DNA from: Actinoplanes utahensis
GTDB lineage: Bacteria > Actinomycetota > Actinomycetes > Mycobacteriales > Micromonosporaceae
DNA length: 64,000 nt
Assembly (NCBI RefSeq): GCF_016862455.1
Contig: NZ_BOMZ01000030.1
Location: 49,873 to 113,872 of the forward strand
Direction: 5' to 3'
Below the pieces are notes generated by a model. That model saw only the letters and a program-made list of their open reading frames with translations. It was not told the origin of the DNA and made no database searches. The number at the start of each line of letters is the position of its first letter. Positions within the stretch are counted from its first letter, which is position 1. Positions 18,325 through 26,523 of this stretch are shown piece after piece. The translations under genes were made by a program, and so were the position numbers.

Positions 18325-19428
18325 ATGACGAAGAACCTGACCCGCGCCGCCGCCGCGCTCACCCTCGCCGGGGTGCCGACCGGCCTCGCCATCACCGAGG
18401 GAGACACCCAGGCCGCGCTGACCGGCTCCCTCGCGGTCACCCTGGCCGGGCTGGTCCTGGCCGTCCGCCGTTGGCCGCTGGCCGTCTTCCTGCTCACCTT
18501 CGCGATCGTCGCCGCCTGGCGCGTCGCCGGTCTGATCCAGGCCGGCTGGATCTGGCCGGCCTCCGCCGCCCTGGCCGGGCTGGTGCTGGCCGGCCGGCTG
18601 CGGACCGCGATCGTCGCCGCGGCACTCACCCTGCTCTGGGGCCTGAACTGGGACACGTTCGTCTACCGGCACGAGTCGCCCGACTGGGTGTTCGCCCACC
18701 TCGGCGGGGAGGCGCTGTGGATCGGCGCGGTGCTGGCGGCCGCGACGGCGTACCGCAACACGGTGCGCTGGCGGGCCGAGGTCGCCCACCGGATCGCCGC
18801 CGACGAGCAGCAGCGCGCCCTGGAAGCCGGCCGCAGGCGGGCCGAGGAGCGGGTGGAGATCGCCCGGGACCTGCACGACGTCGTCTCGCACACGCTCGCC
18901 GTCGTCGGCGTGCACCTGAACGTGGCGATCGACGCCTTCGACGCCGAACCGGACGAGGCGAAGGCCGCGCTGAAATTCGCCCAGGAGGTCCGCGGCCGGG
19001 CCATGACCGATCTGAAAGCGCTGGTCGGGGTGCTGCGCGAGGGTGAACTGCCGGCGATGGAGAGCCTGGAGCGGCTGCTCGGCCAGGTCCGCGAAGCCGG
19101 TCTGGCGGTGTCGTTCAACGAGATCGGCGATCCGGTCCGGCTGCCGGCGCCGGTGGCCGCCGCGGTGTACCGGGTGGTGCAGGAGTCGCTGACCAACACG
19201 GTCCGCCACGCCGGCGCGACCCGGGTCGCGGTCACCGTGCGGTACGCGCCGGCCGACGTGCTCGTCGACGTGCAGGACGACGGCTCCGGGGCGGCCGGCA
19301 TCGTCGAGGGGCACGGCATCTCGGGCATGCGGGAACGGGTGGCGGCGCTCGGCGGCGCGCTCACGGCCGGTCCGGGCCGGAGCGGCTTCACGGTACGGGC
19401 GACCATCCCCCTGACGGAGGCGGCATGA
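18325..19428 (+). CDS. Membrane sensor histidine kinase (HisKA_3 type)
   Basis: The protein is 367 aa. About five membrane segments fill residues 8-150, followed by the H-box [20 protein letters not shown] and the HATPase domain ([37 protein letters not shown]). The ATG at 18325 sits 7 nt after a TAGCGT -10 box; a longer frame from 18265 has no start signal. The stop overlaps the regulator start (ATGA). This is a DesK/NarX-like two-component kinase with no obvious extracytoplasmic sensor, so its signal is unknown. Confidence 0.93.
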   Translation: MTKNLTRAAAALTLAGVPTGLAITEGDTQAALTGSLAVTLAGLVLAVRRWPLAVFLLTFAIVAAWRVAGLIQAGWIWPASAALAGLVLAGRLRTAIVAAALTLLWGLNWDTFVYRHESPDWVFAHLGGEALWIGAVLAAATAYRNTVRWRAEVAHRIAADEQQRALEAGRRRAEERVEIARDLHDVVSHTLAVVGVHLNVAIDAFDAEPDEAKAALKFAQEVRGRAMTDLKALVGVLREGELPAMESLERLLGQVREAGLAVSFNEIGDPVRLPAPVAAAVYRVVQESLTNTVRHAGATRVAVTVRYAPADVLVDVQDDGSGAAGIVEGHGISGMRERVAALGGALTAGPGRSGFTVRATIPLTEAA

Positions 19429-20081
19429 CCATCTCGGTGCTCCTCGCCGACGACCAGCACCTCGTCCGCGCCGGGTTCCGCAGCCTGCTGCGGCGCGGAC
19501 GGGACCTGACCGTCGTCGGCGAGGCGTCCACCGGCGACGAGGCGGTACGCGCCGCCCGTACCCTCGAACCCGATGTGATCCTGATGGACATCCGCATGCC
19601 CGGCATGGACGGGATCACCGCGACCAGGGAGATCCTGGGTTTCCTGGACACGAAGGTGATCATCCTGACCACGTTCGAGACCGACGAGTACGTGTTCTCC
19701 GCGCTCGCCGCCGGGGCCAGCGGCTTCCTCACCAAGGAGATCGACCCGGACGGCCTGCGCGCCGCCGTGCGGGTGGTGGCCGCCGGTGACGCGCTGCTCT
19801 CCCCCAGCGTCACCCGCCGGGTCGTGGGCCAGTTCGCGCACCGCCCGGTCGCGGCCGCCGCGGCGCCCGGCGGCGACCGGCTGGCCGTGCTGACCGACCG
19901 CGAGCGGGAGGTGGTGCGGCTGGTCGCCACCGGCCTCTCCAACGACGACATCGCGGCCGCGCTGGTGATCAGCCCGCTGACCGCGAAGACGCACGTCACC
20001 CGGGCGATCGCCAAGCTGGGGGTCCGCGACCGGGTGCAGCTGGTGATCGTCGCCTACCAGGACGGCCTGGTCGGTAACTGA
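19425..20081 (+). CDS. NarL/FixJ-family response regulator
   Basis: The protein is 218 aa, with a receiver domain (DD at residues 9-10; phospho-acceptor in [13 protein letters not shown]) and a LuxR-type HTH ([40 protein letters not shown], in two parts). It is translationally coupled to the kinase by an ATGA overlap. No transport or metabolic gene follows directly, so its regulon lies elsewhere or includes its own operon. Confidence 0.93.
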   Translation: MTISVLLADDQHLVRAGFRSLLRRGRDLTVVGEASTGDEAVRAARTLEPDVILMDIRMPGMDGITATREILGFLDTKVIILTTFETDEYVFSALAAGASGFLTKEIDPDGLRAAVRVVAAGDALLSPSVTRRVVGQFAHRPVAAAAAPGGDRLAVLTDREREVVRLVATGLSNDDIAAALVISPLTAKTHVTRAIAKLGVRDRVQLVIVAYQDGLVGN

Positions 20082-20169
20082 ACCTCAGGATCTTCTCAGG
20101 ACCTCCCCGCCCGGCCCGATCTCCCGGTTGACCACCACGAGGTGGCGGGATCGGAAAGAGGTGGGGCGG

Positions 20170-22899
20170 ATGTCTGTCGACAGCCGGAGCCCGCGTGCGG
20201 CCGGGTCGTGGGCGCGCCTCTGCGTCCTGCTCGGAGCCGTTTTCGCCGTCGTCGCCGGGTTGGTGGCCGCCGGACCGGGAGGCCCGGAGACGAGCCGGGC
20301 GATCGGGGCCTGGGCGCTGCTCGCCGGCGCCGGCGCCGCCACGGCCGCGTGCCTGTGGCGGTCCCGCGGGTTCACCGGCCGGGCCCGCTGGGGCTGGGCG
20401 GTGCTCGGCGCCGGCCTGCTGGTCTGGGGCCTGGGCCAGTTCGCCTGGTTCACCCAGTGGCCGCTCCCGGGCGGTGTCCCGAACCTGAACCCGCTGCTCA
20501 CCGGCCCGTCGGTGCTCGGCCTGCTGGTGCTGATCCCGGCCGGCCTGCTGATCCTGCCGAGCGCCTCACAGCCGCTCGTGAACCGGCTGCGCAGCATCCT
20601 CGACGGCCTGCTGATCGCCGCGTCGCTGGTCCTGGTCGCCTGGGTGTTCGTGCTGGACCGACACCTGGAGAACGGCACGCACGGCACCGCCTTCTACGTC
20701 AACCTGGTCTTCCCGCTCGCCGACATCGTGCTCGCCACCATGGTCGGGTACATGCTGCCGCAGCAGCGCCGCCGCCACGGGCGCGTCTCCGACCTGACGT
20801 TCGTGGGCGCCGGCATGGTCGCGTTCGCGGTCGGCGACGTCGGGCACGTCTACCTGGAGCTGATCCACGCCCAGCACGGCGCCCCGCTCGTGCACCTGGC
20901 CTCGCTCGCCGGGTACGTCCTGATCACCATGGGCGCGATCCGGCCCCGCGACGGCGCGGCCGAGCCGCTCGACCTGCCGCCCGGCGTCTGGAACACCGCG
21001 GTCATGGTCCCCTACGTGGCGGTGCTGGCCGCGCTGGGCTCCAGCGTGATGTTCCACGTGCAGACCGGGCACAGCCACCCGTTCGTTGCGTACACCCGCT
21101 CGTTCCTGATCCTGTTGATCGTCGGCCGGCAGCTGCTCACCCAGCTGGAGAACCGGGCGCTGACCCGCACCCTGGAGAGCCGGGTCGCCGAGCGCACCGC
21201 CGAGCTCAACGCCCGCGAGCAGTGGTTCCACGCGCTGATCCGGCACAGTTCGGACGTGGTCACGGTGATCGGCTCGGACGGCCTGATCCGCTACCAGAGC
21301 GAGTCGATGCAGCGGGTGTTCGGCTACCCGCCGGAGGTGTTCCTCGGCCGCCGCTACACCGACCTGGTCGACGACGAGGTGGCGCTGCGGCTCGCCCAGG
21401 CGATCCGGCAGGTCGCGGCCCGGCCGTTCGCCAGCACCACTCTGGAACTCGTGCACACCCACCGCGACGGCCGGAAACGACCGTCCGAGGTGATCGTCAC
21501 GAACCTGGTGGACGACCCGCACGTCGCCGGTTTCGTGCTGAACACCCGGGACATCAGCGAACGCAAGGAACTGCAGGACCAGCTGATCCACGAGGCGTAC
21601 CACGACGCGCTCACCCAGCTCGGCAACCGTGCCCTGTTCCGGGACCGGACCGCCGCCGCCCTGCGCCGCACCGGCGACGTCACGGTGCTGCACCTGGACC
21701 TGGACGGCTTCAAGCGGGTCAACGACAGCCTCGGCCACCTGGCCGGCGACCAGCTGCTGGTCCAGGTCGCCGACCGGATCACGGCATGCGTGCGGGACAG
21801 CGACGTGGTCGCCCGGTTCGGCGCCGACGAGTTCGCGATCCTCGCTCTCGCCGATGACGCGGAAGCCATCGCCCGCCGCATCCTCGACGACCTGGAGACC
21901 CCGGTCGAGGCCGGCTCGCGACTCATCCATGTTCGGGCCAGCATCGGCGTCGCGTCGGCGGCCCTGCTCACCGAGGCCGACGGCGAACAGGAGACCGACC
22001 GCGCCGACCAGCTGATGCGCAACGCCGACCTGGCCATGCACCAGGCCAAGGCCACCGGTGGCGGGGGCTTCGCCGAGTACCGCCCGCGGATGCGCGAGGG
22101 CCTCGTCGAACGCCTGGAACTGGAGAACGACCTGCGCGGCGCCCTGGAGCGCGGCGAGCTGCGACTGCACTACCAGCCCACCATCGACCTGGAGACCAGC
22201 CAGGTGGTCGGCTTCGAGGCGCTGGCCCGCTGGCCGCACCCGACCCGCGGCATGATCAACCCGCTGGACTTCATCCCGATCGCCGAGGCGACCGGCCTGA
22301 TCGTGCCGCTCGGCCGCTGGGTGCTGCACGAGGCCTGCCGGCAGGCGGTCGAATGGTCGGCGGCGGCGGGCGGCCGCCCACTGAAGATGTCGGTGAACGT
22401 GTCGGTCCGCCAGTTCGACCGCGCCGACCTCGCCGAGACGGTGGCGGCGGTGCTCGCCGAGACCGGCATGCCCGCCGACCGGCTCTGCCTGGAGATGACC
22501 GAGAGCGTCCTGATGACCGACACCGAGGCCAACCTGGAGCAGCTGCTGCGCCTCAAGGCGCTCGGCCTCACCCTGGCCATCGACGACTTCGGCACCGGGT
22601 ACTCGTCGCTGGCGTACCTGCGCCGCTTCCCGGTGGACACCCTCAAGATCGACCGTTCGTTCGTGGAACGCCTCGGCGTCATCGCGGACGACACCGCCCT
22701 CACCGACACCATCGTCCGCCTCGGCAAGTCCCTGGGCATGGCGACCGTGGCCGAGGGAATCGAGGAGTTCGGGCAGCTCGCCGCCCTGCGGGAGATGGGG
22801 TGCGGGTTCGCTCAGGGGTACTACTTCTCGCGTCCGGTTCCGCCGGCCGAGGCGGGGCGTCTCTTCCTCGAAGGGGCGGGTAGTCCGGTGTTCTCGTAG
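20170..22899 (+). CDS. Membrane PAS-GGDEF-EAL cyclic-di-GMP protein
   Basis: The protein is 909 aa. Roughly the first 330 residues hold about eight to ten membrane helices, then a short coiled coil (ESRVAERTAELNAREQ), a PAS domain (about 350-460), GGDEF (about 470-625) and EAL (about 640-900). The GGDEF signature reads GADEF (near residue 552), so diguanylate cyclase activity is doubtful. The EAL domain keeps EAL (near 683), NVSVRQF, EMTESVL, DDFGTGYSS, LKIDRSFV and the late AEGIEE, so phosphodiesterase activity is expected. ATG 20170 has GAGGTGG in front. It probably lowers c-di-GMP in response to a membrane or PAS signal. Confidence 0.92.
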   Translation: MSVDSRSPRAAGSWARLCVLLGAVFAVVAGLVAAGPGGPETSRAIGAWALLAGAGAATAACLWRSRGFTGRARWGWAVLGAGLLVWGLGQFAWFTQWPLPGGVPNLNPLLTGPSVLGLLVLIPAGLLILPSASQPLVNRLRSILDGLLIAASLVLVAWVFVLDRHLENGTHGTAFYVNLVFPLADIVLATMVGYMLPQQRRRHGRVSDLTFVGAGMVAFAVGDVGHVYLELIHAQHGAPLVHLASLAGYVLITMGAIRPRDGAAEPLDLPPGVWNTAVMVPYVAVLAALGSSVMFHVQTGHSHPFVAYTRSFLILLIVGRQLLTQLENRALTRTLESRVAERTAELNAREQWFHALIRHSSDVVTVIGSDGLIRYQSESMQRVFGYPPEVFLGRRYTDLVDDEVALRLAQAIRQVAARPFASTTLELVHTHRDGRKRPSEVIVTNLVDDPHVAGFVLNTRDISERKELQDQLIHEAYHDALTQLGNRALFRDRTAAALRRTGDVTVLHLDLDGFKRVNDSLGHLAGDQLLVQVADRITACVRDSDVVARFGADEFAILALADDAEAIARRILDDLETPVEAGSRLIHVRASIGVASAALLTEADGEQETDRADQLMRNADLAMHQAKATGGGGFAEYRPRMREGLVERLELENDLRGALERGELRLHYQPTIDLETSQVVGFEALARWPHPTRGMINPLDFIPIAEATGLIVPLGRWVLHEACRQAVEWSAAAGGRPLKMSVNVSVRQFDRADLAETVAAVLAETGMPADRLCLEMTESVLMTDTEANLEQLLRLKALGLTLAIDDFGTGYSSLAYLRRFPVDTLKIDRSFVERLGVIADDTALTDTIVRLGKSLGMATVAEGIEEFGQLAALREMGCGFAQGYYFSRPVPPAEAGRLFLEGAGSPVFS

Positions 22900-22918
22900 C
22901 CGCCCTCTTGCGGTGGGC

Positions 22919-22990
22919 GGTTTCGGGCGGGCGGTGGCCACTCCGGGCGGTCAGGCTTGATCCCTCCGTGGCCACCGCCCGCCCGAAACC
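22919..22990. terminator. Long 23-bp inverted repeat after the GGDEF-EAL gene
   Basis: A perfect 23-bp arm (22919-22941, containing CGGGCGGGCGGTGGCCAC) recurs inverted at 22968-22990 with a 26-nt spacer. A smaller hairpin, CCGCCC (22900-22905) with GGGCGG (22915-22920), precedes it. The position suggests transcription termination, but the long loop is unusual and the arm length recalls a small mobile or palindromic element. Confidence 0.55.
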
Positions 22991-23150
22991 TTTCGGGGAC
23001 AGGGTTGCGGTCGGTCCGCCGGTTGCGGTCCGTTCGGGGTGCGATCGCTGCGGACCCGGCTTCGGTACGGGTGAGCACGCGCGCACCGGCCCGGAGGTGA
23101 ACGGGCCGACCCGTGTGTGGGAGGTGGGCGGGCGAGCGGCTTGGGGGGGG

Positions 23151-23364
23151 CGGCACACGTGCTCTGTGCGTGGTCGAGTCCCGTCCGCAGGGCGGCACAC
23201 GTGCTCGGGACCGTGGTCGAGTCTTGTTCGCGGGGCGGCACACGTGCTCGGGACCGTGGTCGAGTCTTGTTCGCGGGGCGGCGGACGTGCTCTGGTCGGT
23301 GGTCGAGTCTTGTTCGCGGGGCGGCGGACGTGCTCTGGTCGGTGGTCGAGTCGCGTGCGCGGGG
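23151..23364. repeat. 43-bp tandem repeat (minisatellite), five units
   Basis: Units begin at 23151 (42 bp), 23193, 23236, 23279 and 23322. The shared core is TGGTCGAGTC, at 23171 and then at exact 43-bp steps. Units 2 and 3 share CACACGTGCTCGGGACCG; units 4 and 5 share GGACGTGCTCTGGTCGG. Since 43 is not a multiple of three, the array cannot encode a protein repeat in one frame. With 22991-23150, where nothing was recognised, it fills the gene-free stretch before 23389. Confidence 0.9.
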
Positions 23365-23376
23365 GTGTCGCCGACG

Positions 23377-23382
23377 TAGGGT
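23377..23382 (+). promoter_or_regulatory. -10 element for the leaderless PPOX-type gene
   Basis: TAGGGT is followed by 6 nt and the ATG at 23389. It lies directly after the 43-bp repeat array, so the array occupies the -35 and upstream region. Confidence 0.55.
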
Positions 23383-23388
23383 CGCGGT

Positions 23389-23829
23389 ATGGGTGCGCTT
23401 GAGGATGCCTGGGAGCTCAGCCGGGCGGAGACCGGGCTGGCGATCGTCTCGACGGTGCGGGCCGATCGGAGTGTGCAGTCGACGCTGGTCAACACGGGGC
23501 TGATCGAGGGGCCGGCGGGTGGTGGGCCGGTGCTGGCGTTCGTCACCTACGGGGCGGTGAAGCTGCGGAATCTGCGGGAGCGGCCGTCGGTGGCGGTGGC
23601 GTTCCGCAGTGGCTGGCGATACGCGACGGTCGAAGGGGTGGCGGAGCTCGCGGGGCCCGATGATCCGCGGCCGTGGCTGGACGCGGAGCGGTTGCGGCTG
23701 TTGTTGCGCGAGATCTTCAGCGCGGCGGGTGGCACCCACGACGACTGGGCGGAGTACGACCGCACGATGGCCGGGCAGCGGCGGACGGCGGTGCTGATCA
23801 GGCCGACCCGGATCTACTCGAGCGGCTGA
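23389..23829 (+). CDS. PPOX-class (pyridoxamine oxidase-like) F420-type oxidoreductase
   Basis: The protein is 146 aa with a split-barrel flavin/F420-binding fold. The start GLAIVSTVRADRSVQSTLVN, the middle LAFVTYGAVKLRNLRERPSVAVAF and the end RRTAVLIRPTRIYSSG follow the pattern of actinobacterial FDOR-B proteins. These bind F420 or flavin and reduce or protect small molecules; the substrate is unknown. A second predicted F420-dependent enzyme lies 85 bp downstream, which fits a shared cofactor theme although each gene has its own -10 box. The start is the only ATG fitting the family. Confidence 0.85.
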   Translation: MGALEDAWELSRAETGLAIVSTVRADRSVQSTLVNTGLIEGPAGGGPVLAFVTYGAVKLRNLRERPSVAVAFRSGWRYATVEGVAELAGPDDPRPWLDAERLRLLLREIFSAAGGTHDDWAEYDRTMAGQRRTAVLIRPTRIYSSG

Positions 23830-23902
23830 CCGGCGGGCCCTCGGTACGGCGTACCGGAAGAGGGTGGCGAGGGCGCGCGGCGACCGTGCGCGGGCGGCGG
23901 TC

Positions 23903-23908
23903 TAGGTT
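23903..23908 (+). promoter_or_regulatory. -10 element for the leaderless LLM-class gene
   Basis: TAGGTT is followed by 6 nt and the ATG at 23915. No Shine-Dalgarno sequence is present. Confidence 0.55.
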
Positions 23909-23914
23909 GCGGGC

Positions 23915-24820
23915 ATGCTGATCAGTTTCGGATTGCCGGTGTCCGGGGCCTGGGCCCGGGCGGAGACGCTGACCGCGATCGCGCGGCAGGCGGAGGATCT
24001 CGGGTATCACGGTCTGTGGGGATTCCAGCGGCTGTTGCTCGGGCGGGGGCAGGACCTCGCGTCGCCCTATCACAGCGTCCTGGATCCGGTGGTGGCGCTG
24101 AGCTGGGCGGCGGCGGTGACGTCGCGGATCCGGCTCGGGGTGTCGGTGATCAACCTGCCGTACGTGTCACCGGCGTACCTGGCGAAGCAGGTGAGCAGCC
24201 TCGACATGCTGTCCGGCGGGCGGTTCGACCTGGGGCTGGGTACGGGCTGGTCGGAGCCGGAGTTCGTGGCGACCGGATCGGATCCGCATCCGCGCGGGGC
24301 GCGCACCGAGGAGTACCTGGCGGTGCTGAAGGCGCTGTTCAGCGGGGACGAGGTGTCCTTCGCCGGGCGGTTCTACCAGGTGCCGCCGAGCCGGATGGCG
24401 CCGAAGCCGGCGCAGGTGGGCGGGCCGCCGGTGCTGCTGGGCGGGACCGCCGACGTGGCGCTGCGGCGGGCCGGGCGGATCGCGGCGGGATGGGTGAGCA
24501 GCAGCCGGACGAGCCTGGCGGAGTTCGAGCGGGGGGCGCGGATCGTGCGGGAGGCGGCTGAAGGCGCCGGACGGGATCCCGCTACGCTACGTATTGTTGT
24601 GCGGGGCGTCGTCCTGGCCGGGCGGCGCGACGAATCCGTTCCGCTGTCCGGGGACTGGGAGCAGATCCGCGCGGGGGCGGAGCGGTACGCTGAGGCCGGC
24701 GCCACCGAGCTGTTCTACGAGCCCAACTGGGACCCGCGGATCGGCGGTCCGGAGGCGGATCCCCGTGCGGCCGAGGAGCTCGGCGCGGAGATCCTCGCGG
24801 GTCTCGCGCCCCGGCTCTGA
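23915..24820 (+). CDS. LLM-class (luciferase-like) F420-dependent oxidoreductase
   Basis: The protein is 301 aa with a TIM-barrel fold. Features typical of F420-dependent LLM enzymes are the start LISFGLPVSGAWARAETL, RIRLGVSVINLPYVSPAYLAKQ, DMLSGGRFDLGLGTGWSEPEF and PVLLGGTADVALRRAGRIAAGW. It probably oxidises or reduces a small substrate with F420 or FMN. The chosen start follows the TAGGTT box at 6 nt. A short inverted repeat (TGATCC 24818-24823 with GGATCA 24833-24838) overlaps the stop and may be a weak terminator. Confidence 0.88.
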   Translation: MLISFGLPVSGAWARAETLTAIARQAEDLGYHGLWGFQRLLLGRGQDLASPYHSVLDPVVALSWAAAVTSRIRLGVSVINLPYVSPAYLAKQVSSLDMLSGGRFDLGLGTGWSEPEFVATGSDPHPRGARTEEYLAVLKALFSGDEVSFAGRFYQVPPSRMAPKPAQVGGPPVLLGGTADVALRRAGRIAAGWVSSSRTSLAEFERGARIVREAAEGAGRDPATLRIVVRGVVLAGRRDESVPLSGDWEQIRAGAERYAEAGATELFYEPNWDPRIGGPEADPRAAEELGAEILAGLAPRL

Positions 24821-25477
24821 TCCCTCCGCCGAGGATCACCGGCGGAACGTGATCGTCAACGGTTCGCAGTGTCGTTGATCGACGCGCTGTGGCGTGACCG
24901 TTCCGGACCGCGATGATCGCCGGAGTCGACGGGCCGTCAATGGCGCGTCTCGATGGCCGGAATGGTTACGCAATTGACACTGCGGCCGCCGGATGCGCGT
25001 ACCCGGACGGGCCGGAGTGGGTGCGCGCGAAGCACATCGATATACGGTCAAGACGGTCACGGACCGTAAATTTTGCGGTGATCCGGCGCACACGCCGGAG
25101 AACCCACGGCACGGACGACCCTGAAGGAAATGATCTTGAAACGGCGAAGAAACGGCCCCGCGAGGGCCGCGGATCGTCATCTTGATGACTCTGCGCAACC
25201 ACACGATTGCCCTCTGGTCCTTCATATCCGACAAAACGACCATAATGATCCGCCATTTGGTCCGGATTCAGCCGGATATCTAGGTTTTCGAGAGGTACTT
25301 CCCTAGGTGATGGTATGACCTAATCCATATGGTCGTGCCCGGCTCTAGTTATTCATTCGAGACGTCAACTCATTTCCTACGGCCGGTTTCCCGGCTACGT
25401 TTGCCAACCGCAGCATCCGAATACCTCTCACGCACGGCGCATGTGAGGTGTGTCGTCCATGGAGGTGAACCACAAGC
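24821..25477. other. 657-bp gene-free region upstream of the peptide transporter operon
   Basis: No convincing gene is present: frames here have poor GC3 bias and no ribosome binding sites. GC falls clearly below the window average from about 25190 to 25400. It holds a 7-bp inverted repeat (25043-25068), an imperfect repeat around CTAGG/CCTAG (25280-25307) and the strong ribosome binding site GGAGGTGA (25461-25468) of the next gene. The long AT-richer leader suggests a regulated promoter or a transcribed leader. No known riboswitch was recognised. Confidence 0.5.
25043..25068. promoter_or_regulatory. Inverted repeat with adjacent -10-like sequence
   Basis: TACGGTC (25043-25049) and GACCGTA (25062-25068) are perfect 7-bp arms, with a further ACGGTCA half-site between them. 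TAAATT overlaps the right edge and could be a -10 box. It lies about 410 bp before the transporter start, so the link is tentative. Confidence 0.3.
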
Positions 25478-26491
25478 GTGGAACCGTTGATCGATGACCC
25501 CGCGCTGACCGGGAAGCCGCTTTCCGCCGAACCCGGAACGGTCACCAAGAAGTCGAGCAGCACCCAGGGCAAGTCCCTGACCCAGATCGCGATGGCGCGG
25601 CTCCGCAAGGACAAGACCGCGATGGTCTGCCTCTCCATCGTCGTCTTCTTCGTCCTGATCGCGGTCTTCGCGCCGCTGCTGGCCAAGCTCGAGGGCCAGG
25701 ACCCGACGACCTATCACATGGATCTGGTCGACGACTACGGGTTCCCGACGATCGGCCCGAACTCGGAGCACTGGTTCGGCGTCGAGCCCCGGCTGGGCCG
25801 CGACAACTTCGCCCGCTGGGTCTACGGTGCCCGCCCGTCACTGATCGTGGCCGCCTCCGCCACCGTCATCTCCACCCTCATCGGCGTCGTGGTCGGCCTG
25901 GTCGCCGGCTTCGCCCGGGGCTGGGTCGACCGGATGCTCTCCTGGGTCATCGACTTCACTCTGAGCCTGCCGAGCCTGCTCTTCGCGATCGCGGTTCCCG
26001 CCGTCGCCGTCTCGGTCATCTACGGCGCCCAGGAGGGTGTCTCGGCCGAGCAGACCTCGGACGTCAGGTTCTACTCGCTCATCTTCGTGCTGTCCTTCGT
26101 CGGCTGGGCCAACCTCGCACGTCTGATCCGCGGCGAGGTGCTGTCGCTGCGGGAACGCGAGTTCATCCAGGCCGCCAGGGTGCTCGGCGTGCCGACCCAC
26201 AAGATCCTCTTCAAGGAACTGCTGCCCAACCTGGTCGCGCCGATCGTGGTCGCCTCCTCGCTGGCGCTCCCGACCTACATCGTCACCGAGGCCGGCCTGA
26301 CCGTCCTGGGCGTCGGCCTGAGCGAGCCGACGCCGTCGTGGGGTCTGACGATCTCCGCCGCTACGAGCTACTACCGAGAGGATCCGCTGTACCTGTGGAT
26401 CCCCGTCCTCGGTATCACGATCCTGGTGATCTCGCTGAGCCTGCTCGGAGACGCCATCCGTGACGCGTTCGATCCGCGCACCCGGCGGTGA
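25478..26491 (+). CDS. Peptide ABC transporter permease (OppC/DppC type)
   Basis: The protein is 337 aa. A cytoplasmic N-terminus of about 45 residues precedes six membrane segments, with an extended periplasmic loop after the first. The cytoplasmic EAA-like loop reads EFIQAARVLGVPTHKILFKELLPNL, as in OppC. GTG 25478 has GGAGGTGA 9 nt upstream. It opens an operon of C-type permease, binding protein, B-type permease and two ATPases, an unusual order in which the C-type permease comes first. Confidence 0.92.
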   Translation: MEPLIDDPALTGKPLSAEPGTVTKKSSSTQGKSLTQIAMARLRKDKTAMVCLSIVVFFVLIAVFAPLLAKLEGQDPTTYHMDLVDDYGFPTIGPNSEHWFGVEPRLGRDNFARWVYGARPSLIVAASATVISTLIGVVVGLVAGFARGWVDRMLSWVIDFTLSLPSLLFAIAVPAVAVSVIYGAQEGVSAEQTSDVRFYSLIFVLSFVGWANLARLIRGEVLSLREREFIQAARVLGVPTHKILFKELLPNLVAPIVVASSLALPTYIVTEAGLTVLGVGLSEPTPSWGLTISAATSYYREDPLYLWIPVLGITILVISLSLLGDAIRDAFDPRTRR

Positions 26492-26523
26492 GGACCCTGC
26501 AGTACAAGTTGAGAAGAGGAGAA

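Noticed and set aside
23151..23364. 43-bp repeats as a CRISPR array
   Set aside because: Units are contiguous and similar along the full length. There are no unique spacers and no cas genes.
22908..23402. Open frames on both strands through the minisatellite
   Set aside because: The 43-bp period shifts frame at every unit, so openness follows from base composition. There is no ribosome binding site or conserved start.
24913..25185. 90-codon open frame in the gap before the peptide transporter
   Set aside because: Poor GC3 bias, no binding site, no recognisable sequence; the region is AT-richer and looks regulatory.
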